Shown here one piece after another: positions 36,701 through 45,254 of a DNA stretch of 64,000 bases. Position numbers and translations under genes: made by a program. How positions within the stretch are numbered: position 1 is the first letter of the stretch; each line of letters starts with the position of its first letter. The notes beneath the pieces were generated by a model that was given only the letters and a program-made list of their open reading frames with translations, ran no database searches and was not told the origin of the DNA. This DNA comes from Gaoshiqia sediminis. Its GTDB lineage: Bacteria > Bacteroidota > Bacteroidia > Bacteroidales > Prolixibacteraceae. Location of the stretch: contig NZ_JAPAAF010000015.1 of assembly GCF_025907915.1 (NCBI RefSeq), positions 27,796 to 91,795 of the forward strand. Direction: 5' to 3'.

Positions 36701-37363
36701 AAGGAAGAAAAGGGAGAGTCAATTCATTTGGCATTCCCGGATTCGGGGAAGTATGATATTGGGCTGGTAGGGCTTTCAACTTTCACCGGCTGTTCCGATA
36801 CTTTACTTAAACCTGACTGGATTTGGATTCATCCTAAGCCCATCGCGGCATTTGATGTGAATTATCCCATCGCAACAATTGAAAATGCCGACATCGAATT
36901 CAGCAACCAAACGCAATTTGCTGATGATTATCGGTGGGATTTTGGCGATACCGAAACGTCTTTCGCCCAAAATCCGCAGCATTCTTACCTCGAAATGGGA
37001 AAATTTACCGCCCGCTTGTTTGCCGAATCAAAGTATGGCTGTAAAGATACCACGGAGATGGAGATCCAGATCTTGCCTTTCAATGTGTACACGCCCAACG
37101 CTTTTCGCCCCGATAGTGAAATCCCCGAAAACCGGACTTTTATGCCAGTTGGCTTAGGTGCCGATCAGTCCCGGTTCAATCTGAAAATTTATGATCGCTG
37201 GGGACAAATCATGTTCGAGAGCAATACGCCCGATAATCCTTGGGATGGTGCCACCAAAAACGGAAACCCGGCCCCCACGGGTAATTATATCTGGATTTCT
37301 AGATTTTTTGACGTTCAGGGATATGAACACAGCCAAAAAGGACAGGTTTTACTGATCCGGTAA
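33722..37363 (+). CDS. Large secreted T9SS cargo: IgGFc-binding-like and PKD domains, type B sorting domain
   Basis: Start at ATG 33722 (ATG 33731 or 33740 also fit). The N-terminus KGKKWIVGLGLMVIAVLATAQS is a signal peptide. Residues about 30-470 resemble the IgGFc-binding domain (GTSFWFGFMES, IPWQMVEATG, YAVIYP-type strands). The middle consists of Ig/PKD-like repeats with YEWAFDDGEVITG and RWDFGDTETSFAQNPQHSY motifs, separated by Cys-bearing spacers. The end has the gliding-motility/CHU-type C-terminal sorting domain: VYTPNAFRPD, LKIYDRWGQIMFES, WDGATKNGNPAPTGNYIW. The protein should be exported by the type IX system and held at the surface. It pairs convergently with a PorP/SprF gene, the usual partner of type B cargo. 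Confidence 0.88.
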   Translation: MNWMERMKGKKWIVGLGLMVIAVLATAQSDLCRKSTEGTSFWFGFMESRNYHSAHFVEITVTARETTNFQVFIGHDETPFNGIYTVQTNSSTRVLIPWQMVEATGSEEIQDRGIRLVSEKPVNVYALNWDANSADVAVIYPASSLGNEYFAVCYEPHVSENNGVYVNGRNSEFLIVATEDVTAVAIVPSKVTDKLVNAGDTIKIVLNKGEVYQVQSMNHNGLTGQGDLTGSYVLADKPIAFYSGSLGTTVPADSGVSAWDHLYEQIPPVPSWGRDYYGVPLKSREQDRYRIMAAQDGTVVHVDGLAPILLNRGEFSEIVLYHNQPSRIYAEKPILVVQYSQSKSVDNAYTGGNGDPFMIVLSSSSQSKNDVTFVTYDSDQIKKYYVNVITLTEETVNLRLDGNAFQSEFSPFPNSQYSWAQLDLNPGTYRMWNTNEDRGFLAYVYGFGGVESYGYGVGFNLDLVLDLGESIDFQGDTLLLCHGESRTLDAGPYFDSYAWNTGETSQQLTVTEGGMYAVTTTTIDGCELKDSIFIYVSHPQTNLGADLVEECYPFSMQLDGQEGFEDYLWQNEAGDTIGSARWYEASQTGEYRVTVTDQYGCSAGDTMNLVIFPVPELELSGENLICGGLSSELNVSFTGAPESVWNYEGSYSWSTDKPSFLTFSDEKLTSATIRAAEFGTYDIYYLLKTIDGCEQADTFRVRFHQTPTSPFTFDDDSKCEGYSKKLIYTGQATDSATFYWDLDGCQFVDTLDWQNYIVTVGAFLDKPPYINLVIDDNGCWSDTTIIPMGAKPNFIMDADNLRGCDSLTVQFSSTLIIPDNVNYEWAFDDGEVITGQHATKHFDTPGFYDVQLTITNQVTGCQNGFTLDSMVRVFPTPTASIVADPGFCYPDSARIFYEYSIDSSFCYWEFDGASQLGAGNDSITVLLEDPQGTIHLIVDEYGCFSKPAQVSLKRKPHFDFFAGNVEECQPASLSFFAAQTDQSLDYSWLTPFSKEEKGESIHLAFPDSGKYDIGLVGLSTFTGCSDTLLKPDWIWIHPKPIAAFDVNYPIATIENADIEFSNQTQFADDYRWDFGDTETSFAQNPQHSYLEMGKFTARLFAESKYGCKDTTEMEIQILPFNVYTPNAFRPDSEIPENRTFMPVGLGADQSRFNLKIYDRWGQIMFESNTPDNPWDGATKNGNPAPTGNYIWISRFFDVQGYEHSQKGQVLLIR

Positions 37364-37410
37364 TTTGAATTGAGAAGATTGAACTGTTAGCATTTGCGTA
37401 GGATGCCCGC

Positions 37411-38415
37411 TTAGCGGACTCCAAATTCTTCTTCGTAGGGACTGAAAAAAGGGAAGAGGATACTTTCTCGTTTCCCTTTTAGCAGGAAAGAAACCGAAAC
37501 TTCGCTGGTTCCACCCGAGTTTCCCCACAAGCCGGAGATGGTCCAGTCGTAGCTGTAGGTAAACTGCATCCGGTTGGTCATGAAGCCGGCTAACAAGATA
37601 ACGGCATCATAACGAATCCCGAAATTCTGACGAAACCAGGCGCCTGCAGTCAGCCCATGCCTGGTTGCCAGCATTCCGTAATTTATTTGTTTTGAGATGC
37701 CTTGCTTTTGCAGGATGAGCTGTGGCGAAATATCAAATTTTTTGCGTTGGAGCCCATGTCTGAAAACCGGCAACTTAGCCCCAACATGAGCAGTATATTT
37801 GCGGTTCAATTTTTGGCTGTCATCATTTTCTGGAGAAAACGATTGCCTGGGTTCGTTTAAATGGTGAATAGCCCCACCCATAAATAAGCGCTTGCTAAAA
37901 ACAAGGAATCCGCTTGAAAAGTCGGCGTACTCGAAATTTGGATCGGTGATTGTTTCAGAAGAGGTGCCGTGAGTCCCATCGTAGATATCCAGGTTATCGG
38001 CAAAAATCAACTCGTTGGTCTTGAGCGAATTCTGGTGGTATCCTCCCTGTATCCCGGCATTCAGCCTGAATTGTTCGTTCAGACGGATGAAAACAGAATA
38101 TGCAAGGTCTAGCTGAAACGAATTTAGGATGTTGCCAGCCTGACCATCATTTAAAAGATAAATGCCAAGTCCACCTTGCAATGCATTCACTGGCAGGTCG
38201 ATTGCTGCACTGTATGTTGTATAGGCATCGTCGAATTTTTGCCATTGGTCACGATAATGAAGGGCAATCCTGGTAGCACCTCCTGAACCTGCAAAAGCAG
38301 GGTTCATGCATAACGGATTGGCATAGTATTGCGAAAAAGAAACGTCTTGTCCAAGGATAGACTGGCCGCCAAGCAGCATCAGTAGTAAAAAAAGAAAAGC
38401 GCGGGGCTTAAGCAT
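37411..38415 (-). CDS. PorP/SprF-family outer-membrane protein
   Basis: The 334-residue protein has a signal peptide (LLLMLLGGQSILGQ) followed by the family opening DVSFSQYYANPLCMNPAFAGSGG. Aromatic-rich amphipathic beta strands run to the end, which closes with a basic segment and a final strand. SprF-like proteins assist secretion or surface anchoring of type B sorting-domain proteins. The cargo gene next to it is the likely client. The genes are convergent, with a 47-bp gap. Confidence 0.92.
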   Translation of the reverse strand: MLKPRAFLFLLLMLLGGQSILGQDVSFSQYYANPLCMNPAFAGSGGATRIALHYRDQWQKFDDAYTTYSAAIDLPVNALQGGLGIYLLNDGQAGNILNSFQLDLAYSVFIRLNEQFRLNAGIQGGYHQNSLKTNELIFADNLDIYDGTHGTSSETITDPNFEYADFSSGFLVFSKRLFMGGAIHHLNEPRQSFSPENDDSQKLNRKYTAHVGAKLPVFRHGLQRKKFDISPQLILQKQGISKQINYGMLATRHGLTAGAWFRQNFGIRYDAVILLAGFMTNRMQFTYSYDWTISGLWGNSGGTSEVSVSFLLKGKRESILFPFFSPYEEEFGVR

Positions 38416-38791
38416 GGATTAGGTTTTTCGATTTAGAATCGCCTAAAAATAGTTAAAAATCAGTTTGGTAATCGAATTGCAAATAACAAAAAACCTCCGG
38501 GTCGCGGTCAGTACTCCGGACATTGCTGGCCGGATTTAGAAGCTGTGAACATTTGTTTTATTAAGATTCCTTTTTCTTCACTAGGGCAAGGCAAAGTACA
38601 ATAATCTCGGCGGTGCAATTTTAATTGTAGTTTGCTTCGCAAAATGTTTTGTTCGTTTCGTTCATTATATAGCTTATCCAAGGATGGGTGAGTTATTAAA
38701 ACGGTGGAATCCGCATCAACTGAAGATGGGTAAATGGGGTTACATCGAAACCACGGGGTCTTTATTTTGATACTGCTTATAGTTATCTTAG
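38416..38791. other. Intergenic region with one copy of a 53-bp dispersed repeat
   Basis: The repeat at 38488-38540 is described separately. The remaining sequence (38541-38791) has no gene I can support. A stop codon lies directly before the DUF6448-like remnant at 38792. Confidence 0.5.
38488..38540 (+). repeat. 53-bp dispersed repeat, copy 1
   Basis: It starts AAAAAACCTCCGG and ends TGGCCGGATTTAGA. It matches 51205-51257 with one difference (G versus A at position 14). It contains TCCGG-N10-CCGGA, a small stem. The copies lie 12.7 kb apart in the same orientation and flank unrelated genes. The nature is unknown. Confidence 0.75.
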
Positions 38792-39148
38792 TTGAGGTAT
38801 TCCATTGTCGAAAAGTACTTCTTCGAAACGCTGGTCAGGCTGCATCGCGAAACCGAAGGCGCCCCATACACCGGATTAAAGGAAGCGGGCACTGCCAAAG
38901 CCATTGTAAAACTCAGCGACGATGCCTTGTCGAAAGGTCAGGTTGATCCACTGATCAGTAACCTCAACCATCATATTGCCGAGGTTGTCCGGGAAAAATT
39001 TGCTAAAGTTTCCGAAATAGATCAGGTAAAAGATCAATCAGTACAAGCAGGCAGGGAATATGTTGCTGCCTATGTGGACTATACGCATACCCTTGAAGCC
39101 ATCCACGATGTCCTCGATCACAGTAACCATCCTCACTCCGGGCACTAA
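38792..39148 (+). pseudogene. N-terminally truncated DUF6448-like remnant
   Basis: The 118-codon frame starts at a TTG preceded immediately by an in-frame stop. It contains KYFFETLVRLHRETEGAPYTG, QVDPLISNL and QAGREYVAAYVDYTHTLEAIHD, which resemble the C-terminal half of DUF6448 proteins. The expected exported N-terminal half is missing, and I find no alternative frame carrying it. I therefore call it a gene fragment. It ends 13 bp before the convergent STAND gene. Confidence 0.6.
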
Positions 39149-39161
39149 CCGCTGATTTCAT

Positions 39162-41663
39162 TTACACTTGCTGATGTTTTTGACTACCTGGAGGCTGGGA
39201 CAATTCAGCCTCCATTTTTAAAGCTTTTTGATAAAAATACCGGAATTGAAGTTTTTCGGAAACGGATTGTATCTTTCGGAGCAAACTTCGGGCTTTTCCC
39301 GGTTCTCCGTTAGCAGTCAGGAATTCTGCTTTTATAAACTGGAGCCTTATTTTCAAAAAATATTTCATATTCATGGGGAAATTGATGTGCTTAAATTTCA
39401 CCAATTTGTATAAATCGGTGGCAGTTTGTTTTTCGCCGTCCTGCAAAAGGGCGCTGGCATAATCGGAAAGAAACAATTGATAGCTAACCGATGATTCCCA
39501 ATTGGATAAATCGTAGTTCTCAAGCACCTGCCTGGCAAGTTGAATGATCTCCAGATGCCTCTGCCCGTAATGCAGAGCCGAAATCAGTTCAAACTCAAAT
39601 ACCGGCAATCCAGTTTTTTCCTGTTTCCCGCTATGTAAAAGCTGGTTGGCAGTATCATGTGCTACTGCCATCAGAGAGCCATCCATGTCTGTATGGCATA
39701 CGGCTTGATGGATTAGTTGCGGAACAAAATAATGGGCAAAATCTGACGGGGTGCCCTCTTTGGGAAGTTCCGACTTTGAAACATGCTCATATTCCTGTTG
39801 GCACAGTTCGTGGTTTTCACTTAAAAAGTACTGCATATACTTCAGATAGTGGACGTACCGTTTGGCACTGTCTGACTTATTATACCGGAGGTAACAGTCC
39901 AGCTCATCCCCAGAGTTAAGTACGATCCGGTCCAAATCAAAAAAGCGTTCAAAATAAAGTCTGCAGCCAATTTCTGATTGGGCATACCACGGCAAAAGAA
40001 GTTCCCGTATCCCGGGGTTTTTCCTCATTTCGCAACTGACGAAAAAGGCCAACATACCCCAACAACATGGTTTATCAGACGGATAAGTGTTTTTAGGGGG
40101 CATTTCCTTCTCGAAAAGAGTGAAGATGTCTTTTAATATTTCGACTTGTTCTTCCTTAAATAAGATTTTTACGAAGTACTCTACCATGGTTACCTGGAGT
40201 TTTGGTGAATGGTAATAATCCGTAATCTTTTCCCTTAAATAGTCGATAGTCAGTGTATTTTCTTTTAAAAGAATGTTTGCCAAGTAGTAAGCAAAAAGCG
40301 CATGGTGCGAAAAACTCACATAGGTATTCAGTGTCAGGTATTCGTCAACCAATGAATATTCATACAAAAGGCCTATCCGCATTAGTTCGATATAGGCAAT
40401 ATTTTCCGAAGGGCTTAAGTGAAGGTCGTTCTTTTTCACCTCGACACCCATTTCCCCGTAGGAACAGAGGGAAAAGTACGATTTAAGAATGGAATATTTT
40501 TCGTACAACATAGGTGGGGATAAAACCATCCGCTTAATATACAGGTTAAGCAAATCAATTTCATGAATACTGCCCTTGGTTTTCCCTGTGATAATGAAAA
40601 GATGCAACAAATAAGGGGTCCGGATGATATCGGCCAGGTCGGGGTTGTTCACTTCCAGGTCGTCCAGCCTCTGCGGAAAATGGTTCTTTGCCAGTATCTC
40701 ATCGATTTCCCTTCTTTTAAGTAATGGAATGTTGATAATCTCATGCTCTGTTCCTCGTAAAGTTGAATTGTACCAGAGCAATTTTTGCAGATGGTCTTTC
40801 TGTATCCGCTCCGAAAACATTCTCCAAATTAGTGGAGTACAGGTTATCAGTACCTTAAACCATGGGATATGTTCATACGTGGAAATCACTTTAAGCAGGT
40901 TCTCGATGAATTGTAGGGTTTTCCCGTTAATCGGATAAACATCGTCAATCCCATCAATGACCAGGACAAACCGGCCTTTAACCTGTTCAGGATGCTCCCG
41001 AAACCCAGTGCTGAAACTATTCCTCGGGTCATATTCAATCAGATTATACAGACGGCTAACACGCTGATGGATTGTCACCAGGTTATACAGAAGGCTTCCG
41101 TCAACCAGACAAAGAATGTCGTTGGGGCATAACGCATCCGGACCGGTAAAGAACCTTTCGGCAAGTTGGACCACTATGGGAGTTTTCCCGTAACCGTCCG
41201 GCGCAACAAATGCTGTTGCAACCTGGGGGGAAGAAAGAAAAGCGCTAAACCTTTTTTCAGCAAACCGGCGATAGGGAAAATTGTTAAAACGGTCACCCAG
41301 CTTATGCTTGAGGGATTCCAAGCTTTTCCGGGTGATTTCGTTCGTCCTGTTTTTGAGGTTTTCCCAATTATCGAGTGGCGAATAGCGGTGTCTTTCCTTT
41401 TCAAAATGATTAATGAATTCCTGCCAATCCTTAAATTCCATAAAGATCGAAAGCGTATCAAGCGTATATTTTGAAGGAGTAAAAGGGGACCTAACGATTC
41501 CGAAAAGCCGTTTGAGGGTTGAGGGACTTACCGGTCTTTTAGTTTGGAACTTAACGAGTTCGGATAACTCCTGGCAATCTTTTGCATAAGAAATCTTCCT
41601 GCCAAATTTGGCCATGATTTCATCTTTTAACAGCCTAATTAAAGTCTCGTAATCTTTGTGCAT
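39162..41663 (-). CDS. STAND-type NTPase regulator with N-terminal HTH-like domain
   Basis: The 833-residue protein has three parts. The first about 95 residues form a Bacteroidota-specific helical domain (SPSTLKRLFGIVRSPFTPSKYTLDTL) that looks DNA-binding. An NTPase core follows, with Walker A APDGYGKT near residue 155 and Walker B RFVLVIDGID near 230, and a CTPLIWRM sensor-like motif. The last about 350 residues are helical, TPR-like. This is the layout of STAND signalling ATPases, in which a ligand bound by the helical part triggers assembly. No effector domain is obvious. A palindromic operator candidate lies upstream. Confidence 0.75.
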   Translation of the reverse strand: MHKDYETLIRLLKDEIMAKFGRKISYAKDCQELSELVKFQTKRPVSPSTLKRLFGIVRSPFTPSKYTLDTLSIFMEFKDWQEFINHFEKERHRYSPLDNWENLKNRTNEITRKSLESLKHKLGDRFNNFPYRRFAEKRFSAFLSSPQVATAFVAPDGYGKTPIVVQLAERFFTGPDALCPNDILCLVDGSLLYNLVTIHQRVSRLYNLIEYDPRNSFSTGFREHPEQVKGRFVLVIDGIDDVYPINGKTLQFIENLLKVISTYEHIPWFKVLITCTPLIWRMFSERIQKDHLQKLLWYNSTLRGTEHEIINIPLLKRREIDEILAKNHFPQRLDDLEVNNPDLADIIRTPYLLHLFIITGKTKGSIHEIDLLNLYIKRMVLSPPMLYEKYSILKSYFSLCSYGEMGVEVKKNDLHLSPSENIAYIELMRIGLLYEYSLVDEYLTLNTYVSFSHHALFAYYLANILLKENTLTIDYLREKITDYYHSPKLQVTMVEYFVKILFKEEQVEILKDIFTLFEKEMPPKNTYPSDKPCCWGMLAFFVSCEMRKNPGIRELLLPWYAQSEIGCRLYFERFFDLDRIVLNSGDELDCYLRYNKSDSAKRYVHYLKYMQYFLSENHELCQQEYEHVSKSELPKEGTPSDFAHYFVPQLIHQAVCHTDMDGSLMAVAHDTANQLLHSGKQEKTGLPVFEFELISALHYGQRHLEIIQLARQVLENYDLSNWESSVSYQLFLSDYASALLQDGEKQTATDLYKLVKFKHINFPMNMKYFLKIRLQFIKAEFLTANGEPGKARSLLRKIQSVSEKLQFRYFYQKALKMEAELSQPPGSQKHQQV

Positions 41664-41742
41664 AATGAGGGTGGTCGGTTAGCTTAATCCTGTTTTTTGA
41701 GCTTTTAAACTATAAAAAAATTGTCATTCGCACAATTATAGC

Positions 41743-41754
41743 GACAAATTTGTC
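41743..41754. promoter_or_regulatory. Perfect 12-bp palindrome GACAAATTTGTC
   Basis: It lies 80 bp upstream of the STAND gene, and a related half site (AAATTGTC at 41718-41725) is close by. Its position suits an operator for that gene, possibly for autoregulation. This is inference. Confidence 0.4.
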
Positions 41755-41904
41755 TGAAAATCTAAGCTGAACAAAATGAACCAATACTGAACAGAAAAAC
41801 ATAGTGTGTTCTGTTTTCTTGCCATTAGTTTTGTCCTCTGTCAACTGAAAATTACAAGCAGAAGTTATTTCAACCTGAAACTCTATATAGTTATTAACCT
41901 AAAA

Positions 41905-42140
41905 ATGAGAGGACACTTCATGCTTACACACTTACACAATCCCCCCCCCCCCCGGTTTCCGGGCAGCTCCAAAGGCGCAAACGGAATCCTAAAAAAGGGC
42001 ATGATCCTTATGATTTCACACTTTCCATCCGCGAAAACGCGCCATTCGTTGTGGATTGGCAACTACAAGGAATAGCGTCTGTTAATGCTGATTTTCCTCA
42101 GTTGTCGATAAACTGGCACAACTATCCGGAAGTATTATAG
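41905..42140 (+). other. Poly-C tract (13 C) and coding-like fragment in the gap 41664-42251
   Basis: A run of 13 C (41941-41953) interrupts a short plus-strand frame starting at ATG 41905. In the present length the frame ends at 42075. One more C would join the start to another frame that runs to a stop at 42138-42140 and encodes GHDPYDFTLSIRENAPFVV and LSINWHNYPEVL, which looks like real protein. I do not recognise it. The arrangement would suit a phase-variable short gene or the remains of a broken one. Confidence 0.35.
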
Positions 42141-42251
42141 GCCCTCTTGACGTATGGTGTTGGTCGGTTAATCAGCAACCAGTTCGCGAAAAAGTCCACT
42201 TCCTTATGAGGGTAGTGGCATGAAAGAAAATTTCTTGATTTAAAAGCAGAT

Positions 42252-43553
42252 ATGAAAGTTTTAATGTTTGGCTGGGAGTTTCCTCCCAATATTTCAGGTG
42301 GGTTGGGCACTGCCTGTTACGGGTTGACCAAAGGACTTGCCAAATTCAGTGATGTAGATGTGACCTTTGTGGTACCCAAGGTATTTGGTGGCGAAGACCA
42401 AAGCAGCATGAAACTGATTGGGGCAGCCGATGTTCCGGTGACAAACCGAAAGGTGCAGTTGACAGAGTTTGACAGATCCCTCGAATATGTGGAGGTAAGT
42501 TCCGCCCTGGTGCCGTATGTCGATCCGGAGGATTATTACCGGCAAACCAACTTTACGGTTGCCGGCGCCAACTCCCTGGTTGAGACGGATGATCAGGGAA
42601 AAATTAAGTTTACTGGAAAATACGGTCCGGACCTGTTGTCCGAAATCGACCGGTATGCTGTGGTGGCCCGGGCAATTGCCCGGGATACGGAGTTTGATGT
42701 TATCCATGCTCACGATTGGCTGGCCTACCCGGCAGGCATCGCGGCAAAAGAGGTTTCCGGAAAACCGTTGGTCATCCACGTGCATGCCACCGATTTTGAC
42801 CGAAGTGGTGGCAGCGCCAACCCCAGCGTGTATGCGATCGAAAAACAGGGAATGGATGCTGCTGATAAGATCATTACCGTCAGTAATCTCACCCGCCAGG
42901 TAGTTATCGATAAATACGGGATCGACGCGGAAAAAATCGTGACGGTTTATAATGCCGTTGAACCTTACCTGCATGACGAAAGCCAGCCTGTAACCAAGGG
43001 ATTTGATGATAAGGTAGTAACGTTTCTGGGGCGGATCACCATGCAAAAAGGGCCTGAATATTTTGTTGAAGCGGCTGCCTGTGTTTTGAAGAGGATGCAG
43101 AATGTGCGCTTCGTAATGGCTGGAAGCGGCGATATGATGCATCGCATGATCAGGCGCACGGCGCAACTTAAAATATCCGACAAGTTTCATTTTACCGGTT
43201 TCCTGAAAGGGGACGATGTTTACCGGATGTTGCGGATAAGCGACGTTTATATCATGCCCTCGGTGTCCGAACCCTTTGGCATTTCGCCACTGGAGGCCAT
43301 GCAGGCCCGGGTGCCGGTCATTATCTCCCGCCAATCGGGCGTTGCCGAAATTTTGTCGAATGCCATCAAGGTGAATTTTTGGGATGTGGACGCCATGGCG
43401 GATGCCATTCACGGCATCCTAAAACATCAAACCCTCTCCAAAATGCTGGCCAGGCAAGGCAAAAAGGAATCCTACAGTTTAAAGTGGGAGGGTTCGGCCC
43501 ATCGGGTAAAACAGGTTTACCAAGCGGCCATCAACATGCATCAGTCAAATTGA
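42252..43553 (+). CDS. GT4/GT5-like glycosyltransferase (glycogen synthase-like)
   Basis: The 433-residue GT-B protein opens MKVLMFGWEFPPNISGGLGTACYG, with the KxGG-type donor-binding loop seen in glycogen synthases. DVIHAHDWLAYPAG is near 155 and FLGRITMQKGPEYF near 258. The EPFGISPLEAM element (nucleotide-sugar site) lies near 338. It probably builds alpha-glucan using a nucleotide-glucose donor. It starts a run with a GH57 amylase (24 nt later) and a CBM48 protein, all plausibly in glycogen or maltodextrin metabolism. Confidence 0.88.
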   Translation: MKVLMFGWEFPPNISGGLGTACYGLTKGLAKFSDVDVTFVVPKVFGGEDQSSMKLIGAADVPVTNRKVQLTEFDRSLEYVEVSSALVPYVDPEDYYRQTNFTVAGANSLVETDDQGKIKFTGKYGPDLLSEIDRYAVVARAIARDTEFDVIHAHDWLAYPAGIAAKEVSGKPLVIHVHATDFDRSGGSANPSVYAIEKQGMDAADKIITVSNLTRQVVIDKYGIDAEKIVTVYNAVEPYLHDESQPVTKGFDDKVVTFLGRITMQKGPEYFVEAAACVLKRMQNVRFVMAGSGDMMHRMIRRTAQLKISDKFHFTGFLKGDDVYRMLRISDVYIMPSVSEPFGISPLEAMQARVPVIISRQSGVAEILSNAIKVNFWDVDAMADAIHGILKHQTLSKMLARQGKKESYSLKWEGSAHRVKQVYQAAINMHQSN

Positions 43554-43577
43554 ATTAACCATTAAATTTTTGGAATT

Positions 43578-44807
43578 ATGAGGTCTATCTGTCTTTACTT
43601 TCGCGTCCATCAGCCGGTGAGGCTTAAAAGGTTCCGTTTTTTTGATATCGGGAACTCGGGGTATTATTATGACGACTTCCAAAACGAATACCTGGTGCAT
43701 CAAGTAGCCCAAAACTGTTATTTACCGGCCAATAAAATACTCCTGAAGCTCATCAATAAATACCAGGGAAAGTTCAAGCTTGCATTTTCGATATCGGGTA
43801 CGGCCCTCGACCAATTTCAGGCCTATGCCCCGGAGGTTATTGACAGTTTCCGCGAACTTGCTTTTACCGGGTGCGTGGAGTTTGTAGCGGAACCTTACGC
43901 CAGCTCCTTATCTGCATTACACGATAAAGAAGAATTCCGGAAACAAGTACGGATACATGTGGCTGCTAACGAATCGTTGTTTGGCGCCCGTCCTGCCGTT
44001 TTTGCCAATACCGGCCTGGTCTATTCCGACGAAATCGGGGCCCTGGCCGCCGAGCTGGGATTCCGGGGGATATTGGCCGAAGGCCCCCGCCATGCCTTGG
44101 AATGGAGAAGCCCGAACTACCTTTATAATAATGCGGTTGCCCCTTCCCTTGCGGTGCTGCTGAAAAATGACAGACTGAGCGATGATGTCGCTTTCCGTTT
44201 TTCGGACCCGAATTGGAGCGAATGGCCTTTGGATCCGAAAAAGTTTGTGTCGTGGCTGAACATGCTCCCTCAAAACGAGAAGATGGTGAACCTGTTTATG
44301 GATTATGAAACCTTTGGCGAACGGCAAAAGCATGAAGACGGGATTTTTGATTTTCTGAGTTCAATGCCCGGGGCAGTTCTCAGAGGATCCAAATTCCAAT
44401 TTATGACCCCTACCGAACTCTTGTGCCTGTATCAGCCTACTGCCACCTTGCATGTGGGGCATCAAACAGTCCATGCCAGTGCGCAAAAATGGCTGGGCAA
44501 TGAGCTGCAACAGGAAGCTTTCGAAAAATTATACCAGTTAAGCGGAATGGTGCGTGACTGCCATGATAAACAGTTATTAAAAGACTGGCAATACCTGCAA
44601 ACAAGCGACCATTTCTTTTACATGAACACTAATCATGATTCGGGTGGCGGCTTTCAAGCTTCTCACAGCCCATACGGCAGCCCTTTTGAAGCCTTCATCA
44701 ACTATATGAACGTGTTAAACGATTTCGCGATCAGGTTGGAGCGGTACACGCAAGAGGAGCAGCAACAATACACCCAATTGAAAAAGAAAATATTAGAGAC
44801 GGCCTGA
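43578..44807 (+). CDS. GH57-family alpha-amylase-like enzyme
   Basis: The 409-residue protein begins SICLYFRVHQPVRLKRF with the HQP motif of GH57. FANTGLVYSDEIGALAAELGF near residue 138 and LFMDYETFGERQ near 240 fit other conserved regions, and the NTNHDSGG block near 353 is typical of the Bacteroidota group. There is no signal peptide, so it acts in the cytosol, probably on storage or imported alpha-glucan. It follows the glycosyltransferase by 24 nt. Confidence 0.9.
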   Translation: MRSICLYFRVHQPVRLKRFRFFDIGNSGYYYDDFQNEYLVHQVAQNCYLPANKILLKLINKYQGKFKLAFSISGTALDQFQAYAPEVIDSFRELAFTGCVEFVAEPYASSLSALHDKEEFRKQVRIHVAANESLFGARPAVFANTGLVYSDEIGALAAELGFRGILAEGPRHALEWRSPNYLYNNAVAPSLAVLLKNDRLSDDVAFRFSDPNWSEWPLDPKKFVSWLNMLPQNEKMVNLFMDYETFGERQKHEDGIFDFLSSMPGAVLRGSKFQFMTPTELLCLYQPTATLHVGHQTVHASAQKWLGNELQQEAFEKLYQLSGMVRDCHDKQLLKDWQYLQTSDHFFYMNTNHDSGGGFQASHSPYGSPFEAFINYMNVLNDFAIRLERYTQEEQQQYTQLKKKILETA

Positions 44808-44856
44808 AACAGTTGGCCAAGGCAACGATGAAATGTTTCACCCAAATAAATAAATT

Positions 44857-45165
44857 ATGAGCATTAAAAAGCAATTTCTGAAGACCAATGGAACTTGTAA
44901 AGTAACCTTCCATTTCGGTGACGATCTTAAAAACGTTGAAAGTATTAGAATACCGGGCGATTTCAATAATTGGGATATGAATTGCGAACCCATGAAGAAA
45001 CTTAAAACCGGGGGATTTTCACAAACATTAAATCTTGAAGCTGGAAAATCATACCAATTCCGCTACCTGATCGACAGCTCGGTTTGGGAAAACGAACCGG
45101 AGGCCGACCTGTTTGTGCCCAACGGCATCTCACCCGGCGAAGTAAATTCTGTGATTGAGCTTTGA
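44857..45165 (+). CDS. CBM48 (AMPK-beta/isoamylase-like) single-domain protein
   Basis: The 102-residue protein is nearly all one glycogen-binding module: VTFHFGDDLKNVESIRIPGDFNNW, then FSQTLNLEAGKSYQFRYLIDSSVWENEPEAD and the closing VNSVIEL. Conserved aromatic residues of the glucan site are present. Stand-alone CBM48 proteins may target partners to alpha-glucan. It lies 49 nt after the GH57 gene. Confidence 0.85.
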   Translation: MSIKKQFLKTNGTCKVTFHFGDDLKNVESIRIPGDFNNWDMNCEPMKKLKTGGFSQTLNLEAGKSYQFRYLIDSSVWENEPEADLFVPNGISPGEVNSVIEL

Positions 45166-45254
45166 TCACGTCCCCCCATCCGCCCAAAACACAAAACAGG
45201 TGCGGATCCGGGGGGATAAACACAAGTTGCATTGTTCCACGAAAAATCGCCGAA

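Noticed and set aside
42294..43412. 372-codon minus-strand frame
   Set aside because: It lies opposite the GT4 gene and has no recognisable domain.
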